Assembly: GCA_964547855.1 (NCBI GenBank)
Contig: CAZJPG010000015.1
Span: 1 to 35,913 of the forward strand
From: JBAZHE01 sp964547855
GTDB taxonomy: Bacteria; Patescibacteriota; Patescibacteriia; Patescibacteriales; WJLG01
DNA length: 35,913 bases
Direction of reading: 5' to 3'
Of the stretch, positions 6,082 through 14,309 are shown one piece after another. How positions within the stretch are numbered: the first letter of the stretch is position 1; each line of letters begins with the position of its first letter. The notes under the pieces are model-generated. The model was given only the letters and a program-made list of their open reading frames with translations, was not told the DNA's origin and did no database searches. Made by a program: the position numbers and the translations under genes.

Positions 6082-8832
6082 ATGGAGGAAGAACAAAACA
6101 ATATACAATTCATAAACTGCCCAGAGTGTTTCAGTAAAGGGACCCGGGATAAAAACGCAACTTGTAAAAATTGTGGCGGTTTAGGCATGGGAGCTTTTTT
6201 TCTGGGCAATTTCCTTTATTGGGGGCTGTCGATATCGAGAGAAGGCATATCTTTGCGAAAATTAAAGAACAGACTTGGCCTTGTGACCGACTTAGTGGCT
6301 TTTATTGTTTTCTTCGCTGGATTAGCCTCATTTCTTTTCTGGATATGGATAGAATCTTCTAAAGACATTATTTATTCTTTGTCACATTTTTGGGAAGAAA
6401 AGAACCCGCTTTTACTATTGTTCTATATTTCGTGTTTAACAGTAATGTTCCTAGTCTATCGTATAGACCGTCGAAATTCCGACAACGATCGACTTAAAAA
6501 AACAAAGATACACCCAACGACAGACTTTCCTAATAATTGGGGTGAGCTTAAAAATTTCCGTCACCGAATAGACGTTTCCTGCGGATACCGAGATAAGACT
6601 ATAGGACTGCTTGAGCAAGCCTTTGTCTTGGCCTATAGAGCAAAAGATGAAGAGATCGGGATACTGCACATCTTTTCAGCCCTGCTTAAATCGACTAAGG
6701 TGGCTGTGCTTTTTGCACGTCTTAACGTAAATGGCAAAGACCTATTGGACAAGATAAACGACCAATTAATAGCTCTGCCAAAGAACGAAAAAAGGAAATC
6801 ATCGATATCGTTCTCAATAGAATCTAAAGAGGCGCTTATCGAGGCCTTTATTAATGCTTATTCTACAAAGAAAAAAGACGTCAACGCTTTAAACCTATTA
6901 ATTCCTTGCTTAAACAGAAGCCAAATACTCAAGGAGATACTCCTTGATTTTAAGGTTGATGATAATAAAGTAAAAAATACGATCGCCTGGTTCAACATAA
7001 ACGAACAACAAATAGATAACTATAGACTGTACAAAAAAGTTGCACGGTTCAAACCATCCTCGTCAATGGACAGGGCCTATACGGCGGTCGCCACTCCTTT
7101 TCTTAATAACTTTGGCTATGACCTGACATTAGCGGCTAAATGGGGGAGGCTCGAGCTTTGCGTAGCTAGAGAAAAAGAAATCGGAAAAGTCTTTGAATCC
7201 CTGGAAAGCGGCCATACTGGCATATTATTAACTGGACCAGAGGGCTGTGGCAAAAGAACCGTCATTGAGGGTTTGGCCAGGGAAATGGTACTCGAAAATA
7301 ATTTACCTCCCTTTCTTAAAGACAAGAGGCTTATTGAGTTAGACGTGGCCAGATTAGTTTCTGGGGCAAGTCCTTCGGTAGCCCAAGAGAGAATGCTCAC
7401 AATCATAGACGAAATACACCGCGCTAAGAATATCGTTCTGTTTTTAGAAAACTTAGAAAATATAGTTGGAATAGCCGCCGGAGAAGAGGAGAGTCTTGAA
7501 CTTTCCGAAGTTCTATCCGGAGAATTAGAAAGAAACTCGTTATACTGTTTTGCTACCGCCTCGGAAACCAATTATTTGAAATACATAGAAGGCAAAGCCA
7601 TTGGCAATGCTTTCTCTCGCGTAAAAATAGACGAGCCAGCCGGAGACCAGGCGATAATGATACTTGAGAGCAAAGTTGGTTTCTTGGAGGCCAAACATAA
7701 CGTCTTTTTTTCCTATGGGGCCATCGAAGCCGCTCGCGATATGTCCTCTAAATTCATTCACGACAAATATCTACCGACAAAAGCTATTGAGGTATTAGAA
7801 AAGACGGCTGCTCGCCTAGCTGGCGAAAAAAAGAGCGATAGACATATCTGTGATCGTAATGACATAGCTATTACGATCAACCAAATGACAGATATACCAG
7901 CTCAAGACCTCGACACGGAAGAAAGCGAGAAATTATTGAACCTCGAAGAAGAAATCCATAAATACATGATCGGCCAAGAAGAGGCGGTAAGCATGATCTC
8001 TGATGCTTTGCGTCGCGCCCGCACAGAATTGCGTTCTGGCAAAAGACCTATCGCCAATTTCCTTTTCCTTGGGCCGACCGGCGTTGGTAAGACAGAATTA
8101 GCAAAAACCATAACCAAGGTATATTTCCAAAGAAAGGAATTCATGATTCGTCTAGACATGAGTGAATATCAGCACGAAGACAGCGTAAAAAAGATGATCG
8201 GCGACGTCGATGGCACACAAGGATACTTAACCGAAGCGGTCCGTCAAAAACCATTCTCATTGATCCTTTTGGACGAGTTCGAAAAAGCAAATCCTAAAAT
8301 ATTCAATTTATTTCTTCAAGTCATGGACGATGGCCGATTGACCGATGGCCAAGGAAGGACCGTTGATTTTACCAATAGCATAATAATAGCCACTTCCAAT
8401 GCTGGTTCGGATTATATTCAGACCGAGGTGGTCAAAGGAACTCCACTCGATTCATTAAAGGAAACATTGATCAATGAACACTTGCTAAAGGTGATGCGCC
8501 CTGAATTGGTCAATCGCTTCGATGGCATAGTAGTATTTAAACCATTATCGGAAAACGATATGGTAAAAATAACCCATTTAATGCTAAATGATGTAACGGA
8601 GATGTTAAAGGAAAAAGGTATAGGCTTCGAAATATCCGACATTGGCGCGGCTAATTTGGCATCAGAAGGTTATGACCCTAAATTCGGTGCCAGACCATTA
8701 CGCCGCTTGATCCAAGAAAAAGTCGAAAATGAAATAGCCAAAAAATTCTTAGGCGGAGAACTTAAACGCCGAGACACCGTTCTTATAACAGATTCCGGCG
8801 AAATCGACATTAGAAAAGGAAGGAAGCTTTGA
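6082..8832 (+). CDS. Membrane-anchored Clp-like double AAA+ ATPase with N-terminal zinc-ribbon
   Basis: 916 residues. In order: a four-cysteine DnaJ-like ribbon (Cys13, 16, 28, 31, with CKNCGGLG), two membrane helices (about 70-92 and 110-128), a Clp-N-like helical region (about 170-310), AAA domain 1 and AAA domain 2 with the Clp small domain (NRFDGIVVF, GARPLRRLIQ). D1 has Walker A GPEGCGKRT (about 385-393), but its Walker B reads LFLENLE instead of hhhDE and the usual KYRG pore loop is ASPS. D2 has intact Walker A (GPTGVGKT, 664-671) and B (LLDEFEK, Asp731-Glu732). The D2 pore segment is shortened, without GYVGYEEGG. I see no ClpB middle domain and no ClpP-binding LGF loop. D2 probably drives the machine, with D1 structural. 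Remodelling or export of membrane substrates is inferred, and no clpP is nearby. Confidence 0.85.
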   Translation: MEEEQNNIQFINCPECFSKGTRDKNATCKNCGGLGMGAFFLGNFLYWGLSISREGISLRKLKNRLGLVTDLVAFIVFFAGLASFLFWIWIESSKDIIYSLSHFWEEKNPLLLLFYISCLTVMFLVYRIDRRNSDNDRLKKTKIHPTTDFPNNWGELKNFRHRIDVSCGYRDKTIGLLEQAFVLAYRAKDEEIGILHIFSALLKSTKVAVLFARLNVNGKDLLDKINDQLIALPKNEKRKSSISFSIESKEALIEAFINAYSTKKKDVNALNLLIPCLNRSQILKEILLDFKVDDNKVKNTIAWFNINEQQIDNYRLYKKVARFKPSSSMDRAYTAVATPFLNNFGYDLTLAAKWGRLELCVAREKEIGKVFESLESGHTGILLTGPEGCGKRTVIEGLAREMVLENNLPPFLKDKRLIELDVARLVSGASPSVAQERMLTIIDEIHRAKNIVLFLENLENIVGIAAGEEESLELSEVLSGELERNSLYCFATASETNYLKYIEGKAIGNAFSRVKIDEPAGDQAIMILESKVGFLEAKHNVFFSYGAIEAARDMSSKFIHDKYLPTKAIEVLEKTAARLAGEKKSDRHICDRNDIAITINQMTDIPAQDLDTEESEKLLNLEEEIHKYMIGQEEAVSMISDALRRARTELRSGKRPIANFLFLGPTGVGKTELAKTITKVYFQRKEFMIRLDMSEYQHEDSVKKMIGDVDGTQGYLTEAVRQKPFSLILLDEFEKANPKIFNLFLQVMDDGRLTDGQGRTVDFTNSIIIATSNAGSDYIQTEVVKGTPLDSLKETLINEHLLKVMRPELVNRFDGIVVFKPLSENDMVKITHLMLNDVTEMLKEKGIGFEISDIGAANLASEGYDPKFGARPLRRLIQEKVENEIAKKFLGGELKRRDTVLITDSGEIDIRKGRKL

Positions 8833-8853
8833 TAGGCAAACCTATTAAAACAA

Positions 8854-9891
8854 ATGATAATATATTTAGTTGCGGCTTCGATCACGTTACTTCTTTCTTT
8901 GTTGCTGACAGTAGCGACAGAATCTTTAGCTACAAAATTTAAAGTAATCGATCGACCAGGGGAAAGAAAGATACACAAAAAGCCAACTCCGCTATTGGGA
9001 GGGTTGGCGGTATTTTTATCTTTTTTTATAATATTATTGTTATTCAGGGATCGCTTAACTGCCGGCGACCTAACTATAGCGCACTGGCTCTGGTTCTTTG
9101 TTGGAGCCATATTTTTAGTTATTGGCGGAGCTATAGACGACATAAAGAGTTTACCCCCATCACGTCAAATAATATTCCCAATACTGTCTGTATTCTGTGT
9201 TGTGATCGGCGGTATAGGTATTAACAAGATAAGCAATCCTTTAGGTGGCCTAGTCTTTCTTAACGGCATCTTAAGCGATATGTTCACGGTCGTTTGGTTG
9301 ATGGCGATAATGTACACCACAAAACTTTTAGATGGCGTCGACGGACTAGTTTCCGGAGTTTCGGCGATCGGCGGACTGATCATTTTTTTGTTCACTGCCA
9401 CAACCCATTATTATCAACCCGACATCGCCCTAGCGTCAATAATCTTCGCTGCTGCCTGTGCTGGATTCTTGATTAGAAATTGGAATCCGGCAAAGATCTT
9501 CTTGGGTGAAGGAGGATCGCTCTTTATGGGGTATGTGCTTGGTGTGTTGTCTATAATTTCGGGCGGAAAAATAGCCATAGCCCTCTTAGTCCTAGGCTTG
9601 CCGATGCTTGATGTGGCCTGGACGATAATCAGAAGGCTGTATAGCGGCAAAAACCCTTTTAAAACATCGGATAGAAGACATCTTCATCACCGTTTTCTCG
9701 ACCTTGGCCTATCGCAAAAAAAGACGGCCATGCTCTACTATCTAATGTCTACCTTCTTCGGCTTAAGTGGACTTTTTTTGCAAAGCCGCGGAAAGCTCAT
9801 GGCAGTATCTTTATTATTAATGATCATGGCCGCATTAGTGGCTAGCTTCTCTGTTTGGGAGAAAAAAGCTTTAAAGAAACCAAATGCGTAA
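8854..9891 (+). CDS. Undecaprenyl-phosphate sugar-1-phosphate transferase, WecA/TagO family
   Basis: 345 residues with about ten or eleven membrane helices. Family marks are DRPGERKIHKKPTPLLGG near residue 33, the acidic IDDIKSL, LLDGVDGLVSG, NWNPAKIFLGEGGSLFMG and the cytoplasmic histidine loop RRHLHHRFLDLGLS. The protein should transfer a sugar-1-phosphate (commonly GlcNAc-1-P) from a UDP-sugar to undecaprenyl phosphate at the inner membrane face, starting a surface glycan. One oddity: the usual GD-GS aspartate is Glu here (LGEGGS). It follows the ATPase gene by 21 bases and overlaps the VanZ-QueH gene by 8. It could supply the lipid-linked start for the glycan cluster at 27634-32492. The exact sugar is unknown. 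Confidence 0.88.
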   Translation: MIIYLVAASITLLLSLLLTVATESLATKFKVIDRPGERKIHKKPTPLLGGLAVFLSFFIILLLFRDRLTAGDLTIAHWLWFFVGAIFLVIGGAIDDIKSLPPSRQIIFPILSVFCVVIGGIGINKISNPLGGLVFLNGILSDMFTVVWLMAIMYTTKLLDGVDGLVSGVSAIGGLIIFLFTATTHYYQPDIALASIIFAAACAGFLIRNWNPAKIFLGEGGSLFMGYVLGVLSIISGGKIAIALLVLGLPMLDVAWTIIRRLYSGKNPFKTSDRRHLHHRFLDLGLSQKKTAMLYYLMSTFFGLSGLFLQSRGKLMAVSLLLMIMAALVASFSVWEKKALKKPNA

Positions 9892-10795
9892 AAGATTGTA
9901 CATATTTATAACTATCTGTTGGTTGGTTGGAATATTCTCTTTGATGCTCACCCCGTTACCACCACCGCCAGAACCAATACGTAAGATCACTTATTACGAC
10001 AAGGGCGCACATTTAGTATTTTTTGGTGTACTGAATTATCTCTTGATGGCCATCGGTCTTAAAATACGGCGTTTTCGTTTTTCCACTATAGCCATAATAA
10101 GCACCTTGGTGTCATTGTTCGTGGCTATGACGGCCGAATATTTACAAAAATTCATTCCAGGACGCGAGGAGTCGTTTTTTGATCTCATGGCTGGAGTGCT
10201 AGGAATGTTGTTAGCGATGCCTGTCTCTTATATTTTAAATTACCACCCAAAAAAGAAAATAATGCTTCACGTCTGCTGTGCTCCTTGTTCGACCTCGGTA
10301 AGAGAGGCGCTGTCCGAAGATTATGATATAGAATTCTTTTTTTTCAACCCTAATATATACCCCAAAAAAGAATACGAAAAACGATTAGACGAGGTTAAAA
10401 AACTAGCACGTCGTTTTGGCATAAAGGTCAGGGAAGGAAATACCAATCATAGAAGTTGGCTAAAGGCCATAAAAGGCGGAGAAAACGACCCAGAAGGAGG
10501 GGGGCGCTGCGAAAAATGTTTCCTTTATCGATTAAAGGAAACAAGTAAAATATCAAAGAAGAATGGTTTTTCACTTTTCACCACAACTTTATCTGTAAGC
10601 CCGCACAAAAACGCCGAACACATAAATCGATCAGGTCGTGAAGCCGGGGAGTCGTTTGAAGTAGAATTTTTGGAATCAGATTTCAAGAAAAATGACGGGT
10701 TTAAAAAATCCATAGAACTGTCTAAAAAAATGGGCTTATATCGGCAAAAATATTGTGGTTGTGAATTTTCAATGCAAAAAAAGCCTAAAATTTGA
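9884..10795 (+). CDS. queH: Fusion: VanZ-like membrane domain plus epoxyqueuosine reductase QueH
   Basis: 303 residues. The first about 120 form a VanZ-like domain: four hydrophobic segments with DKGAHLVFFGVLNYLL and AEYLQKFIPGREESFFDLMAG. From about residue 127 the sequence is a complete QueH (DUF208): HVCCAPCS (Cys131, 132, 135), NPNIYPKKEYEKRL, RCEKCFLYRL (about 207-210) and YCGCEF near the end. These cysteines match the iron-sulfur and active-site set. QueH reduces epoxyqueuosine to queuosine in tRNA. No other queuosine gene is in the window. The frame is unbroken, and the possible internal ATG at 10262 lacks a ribosome binding site, so a real membrane-tethered fusion is the best reading, though internal initiation cannot be excluded. 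It starts inside the preceding gene (8-base overlap). Confidence 0.85.
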   Translation: MRKRLYIFITICWLVGIFSLMLTPLPPPPEPIRKITYYDKGAHLVFFGVLNYLLMAIGLKIRRFRFSTIAIISTLVSLFVAMTAEYLQKFIPGREESFFDLMAGVLGMLLAMPVSYILNYHPKKKIMLHVCCAPCSTSVREALSEDYDIEFFFFNPNIYPKKEYEKRLDEVKKLARRFGIKVREGNTNHRSWLKAIKGGENDPEGGGRCEKCFLYRLKETSKISKKNGFSLFTTTLSVSPHKNAEHINRSGREAGESFEVEFLESDFKKNDGFKKSIELSKKMGLYRQKYCGCEFSMQKKPKI

Positions 10796-10821
10796 TTTTT
10801 CCCCTTAAAACAAGGTATAAT
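10792..10821 (+). promoter_or_regulatory. Promoter giving a nearly leaderless transcript for the gene at 10830
   Basis: TTGATT (10792-10797), an 18-base spacer and a perfect TATAAT (10816-10821). The expected start near 10828 lies only about 2 bases before ATG 10830, and there is no Shine-Dalgarno sequence. Confidence 0.7.
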
Positions 10822-10829
10822 CTTAGGGT

Positions 10830-11156
10830 ATGACTAAAGAAAAATGGACAAGCATAGTAGGTAATGTATTGGATAATTTTCAGGTTTTAGAACATGAAAA
10901 GGAGTTTTTCGACGAAGAAGGAGGGATCGATGTCGAATACTTAATATTCAATGGGCCACTAGGGAAAATGCGGCTGGAATTCATAGAAAAGCCCATTGTT
11001 CTAGGTAAAAAAACCAATTATAGCAACCGCATAGGCTCAGAGACTGGCGTTGAATATGTATATAGCGATACGGAAAAGAGCTCTAGACTAGAAGTTTATA
11101 AATGGAGTGAAGAAAATGATGACTGGTTAGAGGTCGAGGCTGGAAAAATGTTTTAA
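10830..11156 (+). CDS. Hypothetical acidic protein
   Basis: 108 residues, soluble and acidic: EHEKEFFDEEGGIDVEYLIFNG followed by a beta-rich centre (KMRLEFIEKPIVLGKKTNYSNRIG) and an acidic end (WSEENDDWLEVEAGKMF). The alternating hydrophobic pattern suggests a small beta-sheet domain. I do not recognise the family; it could be one of the short proteins conserved in Patescibacteria. The TATAAT box lies so close to the ATG that the mRNA is probably leaderless. The next gene follows after 19 bases, so this promoter may also drive the long operon downstream. Confidence 0.72.
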   Translation: MTKEKWTSIVGNVLDNFQVLEHEKEFFDEEGGIDVEYLIFNGPLGKMRLEFIEKPIVLGKKTNYSNRIGSETGVEYVYSDTEKSSRLEVYKWSEENDDWLEVEAGKMF

Positions 11157-11175
11157 ACACAAAAAAAGAGAAGAG

Positions 11176-11919
11176 ATGAAAAACGACTTTATTTTAATAT
11201 TCATATCGCCGCTAGCCCTACTTGTCGCTCTGGAAACTTTTTTCTTTTGGCCGGCTTTCTTTGTTTGGAGTATATTACTGGCTACGATAATTATCGCATC
11301 TTCGGTCAAAATGATCGCTGGCGGACGATTATTCTCCCCATCATTCTACCTGGGTATTGCCTTACCGATTCTTTTTTCCGTTTCTTTGTCCGCTTATTCA
11401 TTGCTACTTTCAAAAAGAGCGATCGTTCAGGTATTGATAATATCTTCTGCTATTTTCTTTTTTTATTATTTAAAAAATATCAATAAAGAAAATAACGAAA
11501 GATTCATTGAGAATATCTCGTCATATGGAGGGTTTTTAGTTGTCTTTGCCTTTTTCTCCTTTCTTTACGGCATAAGAACATTCCTGGGAGTGCCCATATT
11601 AGACCTAGTCTTCGGTGGGGTATGTGTATCGGCCATACTAACCGCGCAAATATTTTGGGCAAATCGCATCAAACTATCAGTATCAATGCCATACCTCCTA
11701 ATTACTTGTTTAATAATGGTACAACTATCATGGTCACTTTATTTCCTTCCACTTGGACATAATTTTCTAGGTTTAATACTTGCTATTTGTTATTACATGA
11801 CAATAGGCATAATTAAACCATCACTTAGAGGGGCTTTAAGTAAAAAAACAGTTAAACTTTATTTGATCTGCGGCCTATCAAGCATTTCCGCTTTGTTACT
11901 GGCTGCCAAATGGATATGA
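11176..11919 (+). CDS. Polytopic membrane protein, unknown function
   Basis: 247 residues with about eight hydrophobic segments, beginning MKNDFILIFISPLALLVAL. A single polar stretch (KNINKENNERFIEN, about 100-113) divides the protein into two halves. There are no charged catalytic motifs or transporter signatures I can name. The weak ribosome binding site AGAGAAGAG precedes ATG. It overlaps the following PDZ gene by 10 bases, so the two are translationally linked, and it may be the first gene of the operon that also carries pgk, eno and gpmI. The link to glycolysis is by position only. Confidence 0.75.
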   Translation: MKNDFILIFISPLALLVALETFFFWPAFFVWSILLATIIIASSVKMIAGGRLFSPSFYLGIALPILFSVSLSAYSLLLSKRAIVQVLIISSAIFFFYYLKNINKENNERFIENISSYGGFLVVFAFFSFLYGIRTFLGVPILDLVFGGVCVSAILTAQIFWANRIKLSVSMPYLLITCLIMVQLSWSLYFLPLGHNFLGLILAICYYMTIGIIKPSLRGALSKKTVKLYLICGLSSISALLLAAKWI

Positions 11920-13115
11920 ACAAAAAAGAAGAAAACAACAATAAGAAGAGTCAGGCCACTTCTATTTGGCTCATTGTCATCTTGGCCATAATTTTTAGCT
12001 CGATCGGTGGCTTGTCAGGTGCTTTTTGGGCAAAGTCGTATTTCCTTAATAAAAACTTTCCGACCATCGGAAATGAATTAAGCATATCGCAAGACAGTTT
12101 GCGTCGAGCCAATCTTATAATAGAGAACGCGAAGAATATCGTCGTCGAGCAAGACAATAAAACAAAGGAAACGACCGCCTCAGCGCTTAATAGCATAGTT
12201 GGCATATTCAAAAAAAATGAAGCCGCCATTAAAGCCAGTTCGACCAAACAATTCTCCGTGTCCGACCACTATCGCATAGACGACGAAAACGCTGAAGGCC
12301 TTATAGTGACTAGCGACGGTTGGATAATAGAAACCGGATTGCCAAAAAATCTAACCAACGAAGAGATAATCAAGGACTATGTCGTTGTCACAAAGAACCG
12401 CAATATATACGAGATAGACAAGACAATGAAAACTGGTATCGAGCCATACGTATTCTTACACTTAGCCGGTGCCAAAGATTTGGCTGTTAAGAGCTTGGCC
12501 AATTTCGAAGCTCTTTCTGAAAGTCAGCTATTAGTGGCAGTGAATTGGGAGGGTAAAAGCTATCTCTCTTCGTTATTTTCAAAAGAAAAAACCAATGAAT
12601 TGGTAAGATTTAGCGATGCACCGAATAAAAAAATGGTGCTTTCCGATCAACTGGATAATTTTTTCTCCAGAGCTTTTATCTTTAGTTTAAATGGCGAGGC
12701 AGCGGCCATATTCGACAAGGGAACTGGCGTGATCGCTATAGATTCTCTTTTACCTATCATAAAAGGACTATTAGAAAAAAAGGATGTTAAATATTCATCT
12801 CTTGGTGCCTATTATGTCGATCTTTCCTCTTTGGCCGTGAAAGACCCTGGATATGAAAATGGGGCAATAATACATGCCGAAGGCAAAAAAACACCCATAG
12901 AAGCAGGGAGTGCCGCCGCTGAAGCCGGCTTAAAAGAAGGTGATATAATACTATCGATCAATAATATAAAACTCGATAGCAACAATGACCTCGCCAATGT
13001 CATTAGAAAATATCCGGCTGGAGAAGAGATCAATATACTATACTTGCGCGACGGCCGAGAAAACATGGTCAAAGTAAAACTCAAAGAGCTTAAAAACGCT
13101 CAAACAAAAATATGA
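11910..13115 (+). CDS. Membrane-anchored PDZ protein, HtrA-like pseudoprotease
   Basis: 401 residues: a lysine/asparagine-rich cytoplasmic start, one membrane helix (about 19-42), a coiled-coil-prone stretch (about 60-100), a beta-rich centre and a C-terminal PDZ domain (about 310-395: SAAAEAGLKEGDIILSINNIKLDS). The centre has the outline of an HtrA trypsin fold, with EGLIVTSDGWIIE in place of the 'G-GVI..-G-ILT-H' strand and NGEAAAIFDKGTGVIAI after the place where GNSGG is expected. The catalytic His and Ser are absent. An inactive scaffold or substrate-binding protein at the outer membrane face is the likely role. An alternative ATG lies two codons later. Its TGA overlaps the ATG of pgk (ATGA). 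Confidence 0.75.
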   Translation: MDMNKKEENNNKKSQATSIWLIVILAIIFSSIGGLSGAFWAKSYFLNKNFPTIGNELSISQDSLRRANLIIENAKNIVVEQDNKTKETTASALNSIVGIFKKNEAAIKASSTKQFSVSDHYRIDDENAEGLIVTSDGWIIETGLPKNLTNEEIIKDYVVVTKNRNIYEIDKTMKTGIEPYVFLHLAGAKDLAVKSLANFEALSESQLLVAVNWEGKSYLSSLFSKEKTNELVRFSDAPNKKMVLSDQLDNFFSRAFIFSLNGEAAAIFDKGTGVIAIDSLLPIIKGLLEKKDVKYSSLGAYYVDLSSLAVKDPGYENGAIIHAEGKKTPIEAGSAAAEAGLKEGDIILSINNIKLDSNNDLANVIRKYPAGEEINILYLRDGRENMVKVKLKELKNAQTKI

Positions 13116-14269
13116 AAATAAAAACCATCACTAAAGACAAAATAAAAAACAAGACCGTACTTTTAAGAGTTGACTTCAATGTACCCCTGAAGAAGGGAAA
13201 AATAAAAGACGAGACAAAGATCAATGCTGCGTTACCCACCATAAGGTTCTTATTACGTTACGGCGCCAAAGTCGTGATCGCCACTCACCTTGGCGATCCT
13301 AGTGGTAAAAAAATACCAGACTTATCCACTAAACCACTAGCTAAACGCCTAGCGACCATAATTGGATCTCGCTCTCATAAAGTTTATTTTGCCGAGCAGC
13401 TTAGTGGGCCAAAGACAAAAAATATCATCAAGGAAGCCGATTTCGGACAGATAATATTTTTAGAGAACCTGCGTTTCGACAAAGGCGAAGAGGTGAATAG
13501 TCCTGTCTTTGCCAAAAAATTATCTTCATTGGCCGACATTTACATTAATGAGGCTTTTTCCGTTTGTCATCGCAAACACGCTTCAGTCAATGCTATAAAA
13601 AAACTTCTACCTTCATACTCAGGCTTTTTGCTTTCCCAAGAGGTGGAGATGCTTAATAAGGTTGTGAAACCAAAAAAACCACTGATCGTTGTCATGGGCG
13701 GGGCCAAGATAAAGACAAAGATAAACTTAATAAACAACCTGAATAAAAAATCGTCAAAGATATTGATAGGAGGTGGTTTGGCCAATACTTTTCTTAAGGC
13801 AAAAGGAATAAACGTTGGAAAGTCACTAATAGACAAAGACGGCCTATTGATCGCCAAGCGCCTTCTTAAGAATAAAAAGATCATCTTACCAATAGACGCG
13901 ATCGTTAGTTCGTCTCCTGATGGTAAGCCAGTCCTTAAAGACATAAAAGACATTAAGAAGGACGAATACATATTCGACATCGGACCAAAGACAGTGCGCT
14001 TCTACTCTGAACTCATAAAAAGCGCTAAGACCATAGTTTGGAATGGGCCTTTGGGAATGTTCGAAAAAGAACAATTCAAACACGGAACTATAGCCATAGC
14101 GACTTTGATAGCTGCCCGCTCGCGCGGCAAGACCTTTGGTGTTGTCGGTGGAGGAGAGACCATAGAAGCAATCAACATGACAAAAATGCAGAGCTATGTA
14201 GATTGGGTATCTACTGGAGGAGGAGCTATGCTTTCTTATTTGGGCGGGGAAAAAATGCCAGGACTTTGA
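13112..14269 (+). CDS. pgk: Phosphoglycerate kinase
   Basis: 385 residues, near the usual 390-400. The enzyme moves the 1-phosphate of 1,3-bisphosphoglycerate to ADP in lower glycolysis. Visible marks: RVDFNVP (19-25), ENLRFDKGEE, HRKHASVNA, GGAKIKTKI, GPLGMFEKEQF and the nucleotide-side loop VVGGGET with STGGGA near the end. In the 3-phosphoglycerate site the conserved HLGRP reads HLGDP (Asp62 in place of Arg), an unusual change in the basic patch. The start overlaps the stop of the PDZ gene by 4 bases (ATGA), so translation is coupled. pgk, eno, gpmI and a gpmI-like gene follow one another in the same direction, forming a lower-glycolysis operon. Confidence 0.95.
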   Translation: MKIKTITKDKIKNKTVLLRVDFNVPLKKGKIKDETKINAALPTIRFLLRYGAKVVIATHLGDPSGKKIPDLSTKPLAKRLATIIGSRSHKVYFAEQLSGPKTKNIIKEADFGQIIFLENLRFDKGEEVNSPVFAKKLSSLADIYINEAFSVCHRKHASVNAIKKLLPSYSGFLLSQEVEMLNKVVKPKKPLIVVMGGAKIKTKINLINNLNKKSSKILIGGGLANTFLKAKGINVGKSLIDKDGLLIAKRLLKNKKIILPIDAIVSSSPDGKPVLKDIKDIKKDEYIFDIGPKTVRFYSELIKSAKTIVWNGPLGMFEKEQFKHGTIAIATLIAARSRGKTFGVVGGGETIEAINMTKMQSYVDWVSTGGGAMLSYLGGEKMPGL

Positions 14270-14309
14270 TTAAGGTTTTTTCACTTTTTAATCCTTATCT
14301 ACTGGAACT

